Shown in pieces: positions 7,722 through 18,138 of a stretch of 64,000 nucleotides of DNA. The translations under genes were made by a program, and so were the position numbers. The DNA comes from Pseudomonas sp. Irchel s3h17 (GTDB lineage Bacteria; Pseudomonadota; Gammaproteobacteria; Pseudomonadales; Pseudomonadaceae), in assembly GCF_900187505.1 (NCBI RefSeq), contig NZ_FYDL01000003.1:62001-126000 (forward strand). The letters are read 5' to 3'. Numbering within the stretch: position 1 is the first letter of the stretch; every line of letters begins with the position of its first letter. Below the pieces are notes generated by a model. It was not told the DNA's origin and ran no database searches. It saw nothing but the letters and a program-made list of their open reading frames with translations.

Positions 7722-9245
7722 ATGTCCCAGACTGAAAAAATCGTTATCGCCGATACCCCGTTGCGTTGGCAGGATGTGGTGGCGGTCGCACGGGGTGGCG
7801 CACAGCTTGAGCTGGCGGCCAGTACCTGGGTGCGGATCGAAAACGCCCAGGCCATCGTCCAGCGCATCGTCGTCAGCGGCGAACGTGCCTATGGCGTCAA
7901 CACCGGCCTAGGCGCGCTGTGCAACGTCTCCCTGCAAGGCGAGCAACTGAGCCAGTTGTCGCGCAACACCTTGCTCAGCCACGCCTGTGGCGTTGGTGCG
8001 CCACTGACGAACGAGCAGACCCGGGCGATCATTTGCGCGGCGATCCTCAACTACAGCAATGGTAAGTCCGGCGTGCACCGGCAAGTGGTCGAAGGGCTGC
8101 TGGCGCTGCTCAACCGGGGCATCACCCCGCAAGTGCCGTCCCAAGGCTCGGTGGGTTACCTGACGCACATGGCCCACATCGGCGTTGCCCTGCTGGGTGT
8201 CGGCAATGTCAGCTACCGTGGGCAGATCGTCCCGGCGCAGCAAGCCCTGGCCGAAGAAGGCCTGAAGCCGGTGGTGCTCGGCGCCAAAGACGGCCTGTGC
8301 CTGGTCAACGGCACGCCGTGCATGAGCGGCCTCAGCTGCCTGGCCCTGGCCGACGCTACCCATTTGCTGCAATGGGCCGACGTGATCAGTGCCATGAGCT
8401 TCGAAGCCCAGCGCGGTCAGATAGCGGCCTTCGATGCCGAGATCATTGCGCTCAAACCGCATCCGGGCATGCAGCAGGTGGGGATCAATCTGCGGGCCTT
8501 GCTCGATGGCAGCGAAGTGATCGCGGCCAGCCTGGGTATTCGTACTCAAGATGCCCTGAGCATTCGTTCGATCCCGCAGGTTCACGGCGCTGCCCGCGAT
8601 CAGCTGGCGCACGCGACCAAACAGATTGAAACCGAGCTCAACGGCGTTTCCGACAACCCGATGCTGTTGGGCACGCCGGACAACTTCCGCGTGGTGTCCC
8701 AGGCTAACCCCCACGGTCAGTCGGTGGCCCTGGCGGCCGACTTGATGGCGATTGCCATGGCGGAAATCGGCTCGATTGCCGAACGTCGCCTCGATCGCTT
8801 GATCAACCCGCACGTCAGTGGCCTGCCGGCGTTCCTGGTGGCCAATCCCGGGGTGAACTCCGGGATGATGATCGCCCAGTACGTCGCGGCCTCGCTGTGT
8901 GCGCAAAACCGTCAGTTGGCGCAACCGGCGGTACTCGACAACTACGTGACCTCGGGCTTGCAGGAAGACCATTTGAGCCTGGGCACCAACGCGGCGCTGA
9001 AGCTGCACGGGGTGCTGGAAAACTGCACGCAGATCCTCGCCATCGAGTACCTGCTGGCAGCCCAGGCGTTCGAATTCCTCAAGGACCAGCGTTTCGGCGT
9101 CGGTACCGACATCGCCTGGCGCCTGCTGCGCGAGCGCGTTGAGCCCTACGACCAGGACCGCTGGCTGGCACCGGACATCGCCAGTGCGGCCTTGATTTTG
9201 AAAGACCCGACATTGCTGCAAAACGTGTTACCGACCCTGTACTGA
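7722..9245 (+). CDS. hutH1: Histidine ammonia-lyase paralogue HutH1 lacking the MIO-forming Ala-Ser-Gly
   Basis: This 507-residue member of the HAL/PAL family aligns end to end with the true histidase that follows. Histidase makes its MIO electrophile from Ala-Ser-Gly in [12 protein letters not shown]; here that segment reads GSVG-YLTHMAH, exactly three residues shorter, so MIO cannot form. RAYGVNTGLG (active-site Tyr), NGTPC and LQEDHLSLG are kept, but the segment matching QDPYSLR reads QDALSIR and NFHAEPVA reads ANPHGQSVA. Function as a classical lyase is doubtful; it may be regulatory or use another chemistry. I chose ATG 7722 because GAGG sits 7 bases upstream; an ATG at 7710 is also in frame. 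Confidence 0.88.
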   Translation: MSQTEKIVIADTPLRWQDVVAVARGGAQLELAASTWVRIENAQAIVQRIVVSGERAYGVNTGLGALCNVSLQGEQLSQLSRNTLLSHACGVGAPLTNEQTRAIICAAILNYSNGKSGVHRQVVEGLLALLNRGITPQVPSQGSVGYLTHMAHIGVALLGVGNVSYRGQIVPAQQALAEEGLKPVVLGAKDGLCLVNGTPCMSGLSCLALADATHLLQWADVISAMSFEAQRGQIAAFDAEIIALKPHPGMQQVGINLRALLDGSEVIAASLGIRTQDALSIRSIPQVHGAARDQLAHATKQIETELNGVSDNPMLLGTPDNFRVVSQANPHGQSVALAADLMAIAMAEIGSIAERRLDRLINPHVSGLPAFLVANPGVNSGMMIAQYVAASLCAQNRQLAQPAVLDNYVTSGLQEDHLSLGTNAALKLHGVLENCTQILAIEYLLAAQAFEFLKDQRFGVGTDIAWRLLRERVEPYDQDRWLAPDIASAALILKDPTLLQNVLPTLY

Positions 9246-9363
9246 TCTCGACCCAGCCAGCGTGCCAAGGCGCTAACCCCCTCAAAAAGCGGGAAGCGAC
9301 GGACAACGGATTTATCCGGAGCGTCTGGTTAGTTAATAGAAAACTCTCAAAAGGAGAATGAAT

Positions 9364-10896
9364 GTGACTGCGCTGAACCTTATCCCAGGCCAACTGAGCC
9401 TTGCCCAACTGCGTGCCGTGTACCAACAACCGGTCAGCGTTACGCTGGACGACAGTGCATCGGAGCAAATCGAAGCCAGCGTTGCCTGCGTGGAACAGAT
9501 CCTCGCGGAAAACCGCACGGCCTACGGCATCAACACCGGTTTCGGCCTGCTGGCCTCGACTCGTATTGCCAGCGAAGACCTGGAAAACCTCCAGCGCTCG
9601 CTGGTGCTGTCCCACGCCGCCGGTGTCGGCGAGCCGATCTCCGACGCCCTGGTGCGCCTGATCATGGTGCTCAAGGTCAACAGCCTGAGCCGTGGCTTCT
9701 CCGGTATTCGCCGGGTAGTGATCGACGCGCTGATCACCCTGATCAACGCCGAGGTCTACCCGCACATCCCATTGAAAGGCTCGGTCGGTGCGTCCGGTGA
9801 CCTGGCGCCCCTGGCCCACATGTCGCTGGTGCTGCTGGGCGAAGGCAAGGCCCGTTACAAAGGTGAATGGCTGCCGGCCACCGAAGCGCTGAAAGTCGCC
9901 GGCCTGACCCCGCTGACCCTGGCCGCCAAAGAAGGCCTGGCCCTGCTCAACGGCACTCAGGTATCGACTGCTTACGCCCTGCGTGGCCTGTTCGAAGGTG
10001 AAGACCTGTTCGCTGGCGCCTTGGCGCTGGGTGGCCTGACCGTTGAAGCGGTACTGGGCTCGCGCTCGCCGTTCGATGCGCGGATCCATGCTGCCCGTGG
10101 CCAGAAAGGCCAGATCGACGCTGCCGCGGCTTACCGCGACCTGCTGGGCGAGCGCAGTGAAGTGTCCGATTCGCACGAGAACTGCGAGAAGGTTCAGGAC
10201 CCGTACTCCCTGCGTTGCCAGCCACAAGTCATGGGCGCCTGCCTGACCCAGTTCCGCCAGGCCGCTGAAGTGTTGGCGATCGAAGCCAACGCCGTATCGG
10301 ACAACCCGTTGGTGTTCGCGGCTGAAGGTGACGTGATCTCCGGCGGCAACTTCCACGCCGAACCTGTTGCCATGGCCGCCGACAACATGGCCCTGGCCAT
10401 CGCTGAAATCGGCTCCCTGAGCGAACGCCGCATCTCGTTGATGATGGACAAGCACATGTCGCAACTGCCGCCGTTCCTGGTGGCCAACGGTGGCGTGAAC
10501 TCCGGCTTCATGATCGCCCAGGTAACCGCGGCCGCACTGGCCAGCGAGAACAAGGCGTTGTCCCATCCGCATTCGGTGGACAGCCTGCCGACTTCCGCCA
10601 ACCAGGAAGACCACGTATCGATGGCTCCGGCGGCTGGCAAGCGTCTGTGGGAAATGGCCGAGAACACCCGTGGTGTCCTGGCGGTCGAGTGGCTGGCTGC
10701 CTGCCAGGGCCTGGACCTGCGCGACGGCCTGAAAACCTCGTCGAAACTGGAAAAAGCCCGCAGCACCTTGCGCGCCAAAGTACCGTTCTACGAGAAAGAC
10801 CGTTTCTTCGCACCGGACATCAACGCCGCGAGCGAGCTGCTGGCATCGCGCTGCCTGAATGAGCTGGTGATGGCGAAGTTGTTGCCGAGCCTGTAA
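9364..10896 (+). CDS. hutH: Histidine ammonia-lyase (catalytic HutH2)
   Basis: HutH deaminates L-histidine to urocanate and ammonia, the first step of the pathway. The MIO triad Ala-Ser-Gly is present at about residues 143-145 ([12 protein letters not shown]), as are [34 protein letters not shown] and NQEDHVSM. The 510-residue length equals that recalled for P. putida HutH. I start at GTG 9364, 7 bases after AGGAG; ATG 9358, only one base from the site, would add two residues. It should be the working histidase, since the upstream paralogue lacks the cofactor residues. Confidence 0.95.
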   Translation: MTALNLIPGQLSLAQLRAVYQQPVSVTLDDSASEQIEASVACVEQILAENRTAYGINTGFGLLASTRIASEDLENLQRSLVLSHAAGVGEPISDALVRLIMVLKVNSLSRGFSGIRRVVIDALITLINAEVYPHIPLKGSVGASGDLAPLAHMSLVLLGEGKARYKGEWLPATEALKVAGLTPLTLAAKEGLALLNGTQVSTAYALRGLFEGEDLFAGALALGGLTVEAVLGSRSPFDARIHAARGQKGQIDAAAAYRDLLGERSEVSDSHENCEKVQDPYSLRCQPQVMGACLTQFRQAAEVLAIEANAVSDNPLVFAAEGDVISGGNFHAEPVAMAADNMALAIAEIGSLSERRISLMMDKHMSQLPPFLVANGGVNSGFMIAQVTAAALASENKALSHPHSVDSLPTSANQEDHVSMAPAAGKRLWEMAENTRGVLAVEWLAACQGLDLRDGLKTSSKLEKARSTLRAKVPFYEKDRFFAPDINAASELLASRCLNELVMAKLLPSL

Positions 10897-10904
10897 GGGC
10901 CCCA

Positions 10905-10966
10905 TCGCGGGCAAGCCCGTTCCCACAAGGATTGCGCTGAACCTGTGGGAGTAGGTTTGCCTGCGA
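10905..10966. repeat. REP-like inverted pair between hutH2 and hutT
   Basis: TCGCGGGCAAGCCCGTTCCC (from 10905) is mirrored imperfectly by TGTGGGAGTAGGTTTGCCTG (from 10944). This is the CGGGCAAGCCCG type of Pseudomonas REP, also seen at 37876-37961. Confidence 0.7.
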
Positions 10967-10982
10967 ATCGATTTGCGCCGAT

Positions 10983-10990
10983 AACAACAA
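10983..10990 (+). promoter_or_regulatory. Candidate Hfq/Crc catabolite-activity motif before hutT
   Basis: AACAACAA fits the AANAANAA motif bound by Hfq with Crc in Pseudomonas. It ends 13 bases before the hutT start, overlapping or just upstream of the ribosome binding region (AGGGACGAGCA), where binding would block translation. Short motifs occur by chance, so this is a candidate. Confidence 0.5.
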
Positions 10991-11003
10991 TTAGGGACGA
11001 GCA

Positions 11004-12413
11004 ATGCAACAGCCAGACAAAGGCTTGAAACGCGGGCTATCCGCCCGACATATTCGCTTCATGGCACTGGGGTCGGCGATCGGCACCGGGCTTTTTTACG
11101 GTTCCGCCTCAGCCATCCAGATGGCGGGGCCTGCCGTGCTGCTGGCCTACCTGATTGGTGGCGCAGCGGTGTTCATGGTCATGCGCGCCCTTGGCGAGAT
11201 GGCGGTGCACAACCCGGTTGCAGGCTCTTTCGGTCAATACGCCAGCACCTACCTGGGGCCGATGGCCGGCTTCATCCTGGGGTGGACCTATGCCTTCGAG
11301 ATGATCATCGTCTGCCTGGCGGACGTCACCGCGTTCGGCATCTATATGGGCTTCTGGTTCCCGGAGGTCGCGCGCTGGGTCTGGGTACTGGGCATCGTGC
11401 TCCTGATCGGCGGGCTTAACCTGTGCAACGTCAAGGTCTTCGGTGAGATGGAGTTCTGGCTGTCGCTGCTGAAAGTCGCCGCCATCGTCGCGATGATCCT
11501 CGGCGGTTTCGGCATCATGCTGTTCGGGATCGGTTCAGCCAGCACCGAACAGGCCACCGGCCTGGACAACCTCTGGGCCCATGGCGGCTTCATGCCTAAC
11601 GGCATCGGCGGCGTGGTCGCATCGTTGGCCGTGGTGATGTTCGCGTTCGGTGGTATCGAAATCATCGGTATCACGGCGGGTGAAGCCAAGGACCCGCAGC
11701 GGGTGATTCCAAGGGCGATCAATGCGGTGCCATTGCGCATTCTGCTGTTCTACGTGCTGACGTTGTTTGTACTGATGGCCATCTATCCGTGGCCGCAGAT
11801 TGGCAGCCAGGGCAGCCCGTTCGTGCAGATCTTCGACAACCTGGGCATCAGCTCGGCGGCGACCATCCTCAACATCGTGGTGATCTCGGCGGCGGTTTCG
11901 GCGATCAACAGCGACATCTTTGGCGCCGGCCGCATGATGTACGGTCTGGCCCAGCAAGGTCATGCACCAAAAAGTTTTGCCCAACTGTCGAAACAGGGCG
12001 TGCCCTGGATGACTGTAGTGGTGATGGGCGCAGCGTTGCTCGGCGGCGTGGTGTTGAACTACCTGATCCCGAAAGACGTGTTCCTGGTGATCGCCTCGAT
12101 TGCGACCTTCGCGACCGTCTGGGTCTGGTTGATGATCCTGGTCACTCAGGTGGCCATGCGTCGCTCCATGACTCGCGAGCAAGTCGCTCAGTTGCACTTC
12201 CCGGTTCCGTTCTGGCCTTATGCACCGGCAGCGGCGATTGTGTTCATGCTGTTCGTCTTCGGTGTACTGGGCTACTTCCCGGATACCCAGGCGGCGCTGG
12301 TGGTCGGCGCGGTGTGGATCGTGCTGCTGGTGATCGCTTACAAGCTGTGGGTCAAACCGGCGGCCGGGCAAGCGGTCGAGATCACCCACGACTCTTCTTT
12401 GTCTCATCGATAA
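11004..12413 (+). CDS. hutT: Histidine permease HutT (APC amino-acid transporter family)
   Basis: This 469-residue inner-membrane protein has about 12 hydrophobic spans and the family start [25 protein letters not shown], the substrate-binding GSAIGTGLF loop of the amino acid/polyamine/organocation superfamily. Its position between hutH2 and hutI and its similarity to ProY/HutT-type permeases point to proton-coupled histidine uptake alongside HutXWV. An AGGGACGA site precedes the ATG and an AACAACAA motif lies just upstream. Urocanate cannot be excluded as a substrate. Confidence 0.87.
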   Translation: MQQPDKGLKRGLSARHIRFMALGSAIGTGLFYGSASAIQMAGPAVLLAYLIGGAAVFMVMRALGEMAVHNPVAGSFGQYASTYLGPMAGFILGWTYAFEMIIVCLADVTAFGIYMGFWFPEVARWVWVLGIVLLIGGLNLCNVKVFGEMEFWLSLLKVAAIVAMILGGFGIMLFGIGSASTEQATGLDNLWAHGGFMPNGIGGVVASLAVVMFAFGGIEIIGITAGEAKDPQRVIPRAINAVPLRILLFYVLTLFVLMAIYPWPQIGSQGSPFVQIFDNLGISSAATILNIVVISAAVSAINSDIFGAGRMMYGLAQQGHAPKSFAQLSKQGVPWMTVVVMGAALLGGVVLNYLIPKDVFLVIASIATFATVWVWLMILVTQVAMRRSMTREQVAQLHFPVPFWPYAPAAAIVFMLFVFGVLGYFPDTQAALVVGAVWIVLLVIAYKLWVKPAAGQAVEITHDSSLSHR

Positions 12414-12430
12414 CCTAACGGAGGCCTCGG

Positions 12431-13636
12431 ATGAAAACTCTCTGGCAACACTGCCACGTTGCAAGCATGGCGCAGGGCACTTACTCGATCATCGAGGATG
12501 CCGCCATCGTGACGTCAGGTGCGCACATTGAGTGGATCGGTCCACGTAGCGAGCTGCCGTCCGATTATTACCCCGAGGTCCATGACCTCGCGGGGGCCTG
12601 GGTCACTCCGGGCCTGATCGACTGCCACACCCATACGGTGTTCGGCGGTAACCGCAGCGGCGAGTTCGAACAACGTCTGCAGGGCGTCAGTTATGCCGAG
12701 ATCGCAGCCGCCGGTGGTGGCATTGCCAGCACCGTGCGCGCGACTCGCGCAGCGAGCGAGGACGAACTGTTCGCCAGCGCCGCCAAGCGCCTGAAAAGCC
12801 TGCTGCGTGACGGTGTGACCAGCATCGAGATGAAATCCGGTTATGGCCTGGACCTGGCCAGCGAGCGGAAAATCCTGCGGGTGATCCGTCGTCTTGGCGC
12901 CGAACTGCCGGTCAGCGTGCGCAGCACCTGCCTGGCCGCTCACGCCTTGCCGCCGGAGTATGCCGACCGCGCCGACGACTACATCGACCATATCTGCAGC
13001 GAAATGCTCCCGGCACTGGCAGCCGAAGGGCTGGTGGATGCGGTGGATGCGTTCTGCGAGTACCTGGCGTTTTCGCCGGCCCAGGTCGAGCGGGTGTTCA
13101 TCGCCGCACAGAAACTCGGCTTGCCGGTGAAACTGCACGCCGAGCAACTGTCGTCCCTGCACGGTTCCAGCCTGGCGGCGCGTTATCACGCGTTGTCGGC
13201 CGATCATCTGGAGTTCATGACCGAAGACGATGCCATCGCCATGGCCAAGTCCGGTACGGTCGCGGTGCTGTTGCCCGGCGCCTTTTACTTCCTGCGCGAA
13301 ACCCAATTGCCGCCGATGGAAGCCCTGCGCAAGCACGGCGTGAAAATCGCCATCGCCAGCGACCTCAACCCCGGCACCTCGCCGGCACTGTCGTTGCGCC
13401 TGATGCTGAACATGGCCTGCACCTGCTTCCGCATGACCCCGGAAGAGGCCCTGGCCGGCGCGACCATTCATGCGGCCACGGCCTTGGGCATGGAGCAGAC
13501 CCATGGTTCGCTGGAAGTGGGCAAAGTTGCTGACTTCGTCGCCTGGCAAATCGATCGTCCGGCCGACCTGTCGTACTGGTTGGGCGGCGACCTGGAAAAA
13601 CGCGTCGTGCGTCACGGCGTTGAAGTCGAGTTATAG
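12431..13636 (+). CDS. hutI: Imidazolonepropionase
   Basis: HutI hydrolyses 4-imidazolone-5-propionate to N-formimino-L-glutamate. The 401-residue amidohydrolase-superfamily enzyme shows the metal-binding [17 protein letters not shown] motif near residue 65, [11 protein letters not shown], the histidine-containing [11 protein letters not shown] and the catalytic-side [27 protein letters not shown] lies just before the ATG, and the gene starts 17 bases after hutT. HutG follows by 10 bases, giving a compact hutT-I-G end of the operon. Confidence 0.96.
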   Translation: MKTLWQHCHVASMAQGTYSIIEDAAIVTSGAHIEWIGPRSELPSDYYPEVHDLAGAWVTPGLIDCHTHTVFGGNRSGEFEQRLQGVSYAEIAAAGGGIASTVRATRAASEDELFASAAKRLKSLLRDGVTSIEMKSGYGLDLASERKILRVIRRLGAELPVSVRSTCLAAHALPPEYADRADDYIDHICSEMLPALAAEGLVDAVDAFCEYLAFSPAQVERVFIAAQKLGLPVKLHAEQLSSLHGSSLAARYHALSADHLEFMTEDDAIAMAKSGTVAVLLPGAFYFLRETQLPPMEALRKHGVKIAIASDLNPGTSPALSLRLMLNMACTCFRMTPEEALAGATIHAATALGMEQTHGSLEVGKVADFVAWQIDRPADLSYWLGGDLEKRVVRHGVEVEL

Positions 13637-13646
13637 GAGAACAGCT

Positions 13647-14450
13647 GTGGATAAGGTTCTGAACTTCAAACAAGGCCGGGTGCCGCTGCTGATCAGCATG
13701 CCCCATGCCGGTGTGCGCCTGACGCCTGCGGTCGAGGCCGGTTTGATCCCTGAGGCACGCAGCCTGCCGGACACGGACTGGCACATTCCAACGCTCTACG
13801 AGTTTGCCGCTGAACTGGGCGCCAGCACCCTGGCGGCGGAGTATTCGCGGTTCGTCATCGACCTCAATCGTCCGTCCGACGACAAGCCACTGTACGTCGG
13901 CGCGACCACCGGCCTGTACCCGGCGACGCTGTTTGATGGCGTGCCGTTGTTCCGCGAAGGGCTGGAGCCGTCCGCGCAAGAACGTGCCACCTACCTGGAG
14001 CAGGTCTGGACGCCGTACCACGGCACCTTGCAGCAGGAGCTGGCGCGGCTCAAAGCCGAATTCGGCTACGCGCTGCTGTTCGATGCCCACTCGATCCGCT
14101 CGATCATCCCGCACCTGTTCGACGGCAAGCTGCCGGACTTCAACCTGGGCACCTTCAATGGCGCCAGTTGCGATCCACAGCTGGCCAGTCAACTGGAGGC
14201 CATCTGCGCCCGCCACCCGGACTATAGCCATGTGCTCAACGGGCGCTTCAAGGGCGGCCACATCACCCGTCACTACGGCAACCCGGCCGAGAACATCCAC
14301 GCGGTGCAACTGGAACTGGGACAGTGCACCTATATGGAAGAGTTCGAGCCGTTCCGCTATCGCCCTGACTTGGCGGCGCCAACCCAGGTGGTGTTGAAAG
14401 AACTGCTGCAAGGGCTACTGGCCTGGGGGCAGCAGCACTCCGCAAGTTGA
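13647..14450 (+). CDS. hutG: N-formylglutamate deformylase
   Basis: HutG hydrolyses N-formyl-L-glutamate to glutamate and formate, the last step of the Pseudomonas five-step route. The 267-residue enzyme belongs to the FGase family and shows VPLLISMPHAGVRL, DTDWHIP, FVIDLNRP, LLFDAHSIRSIIP and the late YMEEFEPFRY. Translation begins at GTG 13647, with AGGAG 7 bases upstream; an upstream in-frame extension overlaps hutI and has no ribosome site. The substrate would be made by HutF, whose gene is not in the window. A minimal REP palindrome follows the stop. Confidence 0.94.
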   Translation: MDKVLNFKQGRVPLLISMPHAGVRLTPAVEAGLIPEARSLPDTDWHIPTLYEFAAELGASTLAAEYSRFVIDLNRPSDDKPLYVGATTGLYPATLFDGVPLFREGLEPSAQERATYLEQVWTPYHGTLQQELARLKAEFGYALLFDAHSIRSIIPHLFDGKLPDFNLGTFNGASCDPQLASQLEAICARHPDYSHVLNGRFKGGHITRHYGNPAENIHAVQLELGQCTYMEEFEPFRYRPDLAAPTQVVLKELLQGLLAWGQQHSAS

Positions 14451-14460
14451 GGTGACCCCC

Positions 14461-14490
14461 TGTGGTGAGGGAGCTTGCTCCCTCGCCACA
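14461..14490. repeat. Single REP palindrome after hutG
   Basis: A 30-base nearly perfect palindrome made of TGTGGTGAGGGAG, a short CTTG centre and CTCCCTCGCCACA. It is one REP unit, not a doublet, and lies 10 bases after the hutG stop, where it could protect the 3' end of the hut message. Confidence 0.8.
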
Positions 14491-14637
14491 TCGGTTCACT
14501 TCAGATTGACGAAAGCCTGAATCATTCCCTCAATTTCTCCAAGGACATGCTCATTGCACCATTCGGGTTTATGATGCCGAACGGCAGAATAATAGAAGTC
14601 CCCCCAGGGATGACCTCGACCCCTTACGGAGCGCGCA

Positions 14638-15609
14638 ATGCAGACTTTGTACCCGCAGATCAAACCCTACGCCCGGCACGATCTGGCCGTCGATGAAACC
14701 CATACGCTGTATGTCGACGAGAGCGGTTCACCGGAAGGTTTGCCGGTGGTGTTCATTCACGGCGGCCCGGGGGCGGGTTGCGATGCGCAGAGCCGGCGCT
14801 ACTTCGATCCGAATCTGTATCGTATTGTCACCTTCGATCAGCGTGGTTGCGGCCGTTCGACCCCGCACGCCAGCCTGGAAAACAACACCACCTGGGATCT
14901 GGTCGCTGACCTGGAGCGGATTCGCCAGCATCTGGGCATTGAAAAATGGGTGCTGTTTGGCGGCTCCTGGGGCTCGACCCTGTCCCTGGCCTATGCGCAA
15001 ACCCATCCTGAACGTGTGCACGGCCTGATCCTGCGCGGGATCTTTCTTTGCCGCCCGCAGGAAATCGAATGGTTCTACCAGGCCGGCGCCAGCCGCCTGT
15101 TCCCTGACTACTGGCAGGACTACATCGCGCCCATCCCCCACGACGAACGCGACGACCTGCTCACTGCATTCCACAAGCGCCTGGTCGGTAACGACCAGAT
15201 TGCCCAGATGCACGCGGCCAAGGCCTGGTCGCTCTGGGAGGGCCGCACGGCCACCCTGCGCCCGAACCCGCTGGTGGTCGACCGCTTCTCCGAGCCGCAG
15301 CGCGCGCTGTCGATTGCCCGGATCGAATGCCACTACTTCACCAACAATGCATTTCTCGAGCCTGACCAGTTGATCCGCAACATGGGCAAAATCGCCCATT
15401 TGCCGGGGGTCATCGTCCACGGTCGCTACGACGTGATCTGCCCGCTGGACAATGCCTGGGAATTGCATCAGAACTGGCCCAACAGCGAACTGCAGGTGAT
15501 CCGTGACGCCGGTCACGCGGCTTCCGAACCGGGCATCACCGATGCCTTGGTGCGCGCAGCCAGCCAGATGGCGCGGCGCTTGCTCGATCTGCCGCCTGAA
15601 GAAGCATGA
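14638..15609 (+). CDS. pip: Proline iminopeptidase
   Basis: The 323-residue alpha/beta hydrolase removes N-terminal proline from peptides in the cytoplasm. It shows the oxyanion HGGPGAGCD segment, the nucleophile elbow [20 protein letters not shown], an acidic residue in HGRYDVICP and the catalytic-histidine region AGHAASEPG, all characteristic of peptidase family S33 Pip. The ATG follows a GGAG site. Its stop overlaps the dtd start by 4 bases, so the two genes form an operon. Confidence 0.94.
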   Translation: MQTLYPQIKPYARHDLAVDETHTLYVDESGSPEGLPVVFIHGGPGAGCDAQSRRYFDPNLYRIVTFDQRGCGRSTPHASLENNTTWDLVADLERIRQHLGIEKWVLFGGSWGSTLSLAYAQTHPERVHGLILRGIFLCRPQEIEWFYQAGASRLFPDYWQDYIAPIPHDERDDLLTAFHKRLVGNDQIAQMHAAKAWSLWEGRTATLRPNPLVVDRFSEPQRALSIARIECHYFTNNAFLEPDQLIRNMGKIAHLPGVIVHGRYDVICPLDNAWELHQNWPNSELQVIRDAGHAASEPGITDALVRAASQMARRLLDLPPEEA

Positions 15610-16043
15610 AGGGCCTGCTGCAGCGCGTGCGTGGCGCACGAGTCGAGGTGGCGGGGGAGATTGTGGGCGCTGTTGACCAGGGGCTATTGGTGCTGGTGGC
15701 CGTGGAACCGAACGACACGCAGGCCAGCGCCGACAAACTTCTGCATAAGCTGCTTAACTATCGGGTGTTCAGCGACGCCGAGGGCAAGATGAACCTGTCC
15801 CTGGCCGATGTTGAGGGTGGTTTGCTGTTGGTCTCGCAGTTCACCCTGGCCGCCGACACCAAAAACGGGTTGCGCCCGAGCTTTTCTACCGCTGCCCCAC
15901 CGGCACTGGGAGAGGCGCTTTTTGACTATTTATTAGCCAGGGCGCAACAGTTGCACGGCAAAGTAGCATCAGGCAGATTTGGCGCGGACATGCAGGTGCA
16001 CCTGGTCAATGATGGCCCGGCGACCTTCCTGTTGCAGGCCTGA
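15606..16043 (+). CDS. dtd: D-aminoacyl-tRNA deacylase
   Basis: Dtd hydrolyses D-amino acids, and glycine mischarged on tRNA-Ala, from tRNA. The 145-residue protein has the full family length and its two signature motifs, [17 protein letters not shown] near residue 80 and the C-terminal NDGPATFLL; the usual residue before Thr is Val, here Ala. The gene is coupled to pip by an ATGA overlap. Confidence 0.95.
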   Translation: MKGLLQRVRGARVEVAGEIVGAVDQGLLVLVAVEPNDTQASADKLLHKLLNYRVFSDAEGKMNLSLADVEGGLLLVSQFTLAADTKNGLRPSFSTAAPPALGEALFDYLLARAQQLHGKVASGRFGADMQVHLVNDGPATFLLQA

Positions 16044-16320
16044 AAGCGTTTGAAACATCTTTTCAGGCGTATTTCAGGGTGAAATAGGGGTTTTTCGCGA
16101 TAAATACTTTGTTACCCCTGATGCGTTGTAACGCGGGCTACTAGATAATCCCGCGCTACGGGGATCAGCGTTCGTTGGCCCATTTTTGATTTAGGTAGAG
16201 ACTTGTTCGCGACCGTTTGGGGAATCATTTTGCCCCAGCGGAGTCGGAACAATGCTCGCCAACCTGGCGCATAGATAGCTAGCCGTTGGTTTTTTGATTT
16301 GTTTTCGGCGAGGGTTGCTC

Positions 16321-18138
16321 GTGATTGTTAGTCCCTGTAATGCACCAAGAATGTCTGCTAAACGGTTACGTAATGCACTGGTGACGGGCTCTGCACTGCT
16401 TTGCCTGCTCAGCGCCGGCCAGCTTTGGGCATTCAACCTGGATGATGTGGCGGTCAAGGCAAAAGAGCTGGCCGGGAAGAAGTACGAAGCCCCGCGCAGC
16501 AATCTGCCGAACGAATTCCGTGAGATGAAGTTCGCGGATTATCAAAAAATCCGCTTCCTGACCGAAAAAGCTGAATGGGCGAACAAGAAAACCCCGTTCA
16601 AGCTGTCGTTCTATCACCAGGGCATGCACTTCGACACGCCGGTGAAGATCAACGAAATCACCGCCAGCACCGTTGAAGAGATCAAGTACGACCCGAGTCG
16701 TTTCGATTTCGGCGACGTGAAGTTCGATCCCAAGGCCACCGAACAGCTGGGTTATGCCGGTTTCCGTGTGCTGTACCCGATCAACAAGGCCGACAAGCAA
16801 GACGAAATCATGACCATGCTCGGCGCGAGTTACTTCCGCGTTGTCGGCAAGGGCCACGTCTATGGCCTGTCTGCCCGTGGCCTGGCCATCGACACCGCAC
16901 TGCCGTCGGGTGAAGAGTTCCCGCGTTTCACCGAGTTCTGGATCGAGCAGCCAAAGCCGACCGACAAGCACCTGGTGATTTTCGCCCTGCTGGATTCGCC
17001 ACGTGCCACCGGTGCCTACCGCCTGACCCTGCGTCCGGGCAGCGACACCGTTGTCGACGTCAAGGCGCAGATGTTCCTGCGTGACAAGGTCAGCAAGCTG
17101 GGGATCGCCCCGCTGACCAGCATGTTCCTGTTCGGCGCCAACCAGCCGTCGAAAGTCCTCAACTACCGTCGCGAACTGCACGATTCCAGCGGTCTGTCGA
17201 TCCATGCCGGTAACGGCGAGTGGATCTGGCGCCCATTGAATAACCCGAAACACCTGGCCGTGAGCAACTTCCAGGTTGAGAACCCGCGTGGTTTCGGTCT
17301 GCTGCAGCGTGGCCGCGACTTCAGCCATTACGAAGACCTCGACGACCGTTACGACCAGCGCCCAAGCGCCTGGATCGAGCCAAAGGGCGACTGGGGCAAA
17401 GGCACTGTCGACCTCGTAGAGATCCCGACCGCCGACGAAACCAACGACAACATCGTTGCCTTCTGGAGCCCGGAAAAACTGCCGGAAGCGGGCCAGCCGC
17501 TGGACTTCGCCTACCGCATGCACTGGACCATCGACGAGGCTTCCCTGCACTCGCCGGACAGCGCCTGGGTTGAACAGACCCTGCGTTCCACCGGTGACGT
17601 GAAGCAGTCCAACCTGATTCGTCAGCCGGACGGCAGCGTTGCCTACCTGGTGGACTTCGAAGGCCCGTCCCTGCAGGCCCTGCCGGAGACGGCCGAAGTG
17701 CGTAGCCAGGTGAGCGTGGGCGACAACGCCGAACTGGTCGAGAACAGCGTGCGCTACAACCCTGAAACCAAGGGCTGGCGCCTGACGCTGCGCATGAAGA
17801 TCAAGGACCCGAGCAAGTCCACCGAGATGCGTGCGGCCCTGGTCAAGGACGTTACCCCTGTCGAGCCTGCCAAGACCCTGGTAGCCACCTCGAACTCCGC
17901 TGTTGCCAAGGCTGACAAGGTCGCCGCCAAACAGCAGGAGAAGAAAGACAAGGAAGCCAGGGAGGCTGAAGCCCAGCAAGCTGCCAACGATGCCAAGGAC
18001 AAGGACAACAAAGACGCCAAGCAGCCTGTGGCTGCCGACGCGAACCCAGCCACACCACTCTCCACCTCAGAGTCAGCGGTTAAAACCGAGCAAGTCTTGA
18101 CCGAGACCTGGAGCTACCAGTTGCCTGCCGATGAGTAA
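16321..18138 (+). CDS. opgG: Periplasmic glucans biosynthesis protein OpgG (MdoG)
   Basis: OpgG acts in the periplasm in the synthesis of osmoregulated glucans, with the OpgH synthase. I start at GTG 16321, preceded by GCGAGGG; the N terminus [16 protein letters not shown] leads to a hydrophobic signal ending near QLWAF. The OpgG domain follows, with [20 protein letters not shown] typical of the family. At 605 residues it is about 90 longer than E. coli OpgG, because a Lys/Ala/Asp-rich segment (about residues 517-592) precedes the final [11 protein letters not shown]. The stop overlaps the opgH start by 8 bases. Upstream 16044-16320 has no gene and holds the leader. Confidence 0.94.
   Translation: MIVSPCNAPRMSAKRLRNALVTGSALLCLLSAGQLWAFNLDDVAVKAKELAGKKYEAPRSNLPNEFREMKFADYQKIRFLTEKAEWANKKTPFKLSFYHQGMHFDTPVKINEITASTVEEIKYDPSRFDFGDVKFDPKATEQLGYAGFRVLYPINKADKQDEIMTMLGASYFRVVGKGHVYGLSARGLAIDTALPSGEEFPRFTEFWIEQPKPTDKHLVIFALLDSPRATGAYRLTLRPGSDTVVDVKAQMFLRDKVSKLGIAPLTSMFLFGANQPSKVLNYRRELHDSSGLSIHAGNGEWIWRPLNNPKHLAVSNFQVENPRGFGLLQRGRDFSHYEDLDDRYDQRPSAWIEPKGDWGKGTVDLVEIPTADETNDNIVAFWSPEKLPEAGQPLDFAYRMHWTIDEASLHSPDSAWVEQTLRSTGDVKQSNLIRQPDGSVAYLVDFEGPSLQALPETAEVRSQVSVGDNAELVENSVRYNPETKGWRLTLRMKIKDPSKSTEMRAALVKDVTPVEPAKTLVATSNSAVAKADKVAAKQQEKKDKEAREAEAQQAANDAKDKDNKDAKQPVAADANPATPLSTSESAVKTEQVLTETWSYQLPADE

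Noticed and set aside
9079..11004. 641-codon open frame antisense to hutH1 and hutH2
   Set aside because: It shadows two true genes and their gap, without start site or motifs.
14475..14696. 73-codon open frame between hutG and pip
   Set aside because: It starts inside the REP palindrome, runs into pip in another frame and has no ribosome site or family.
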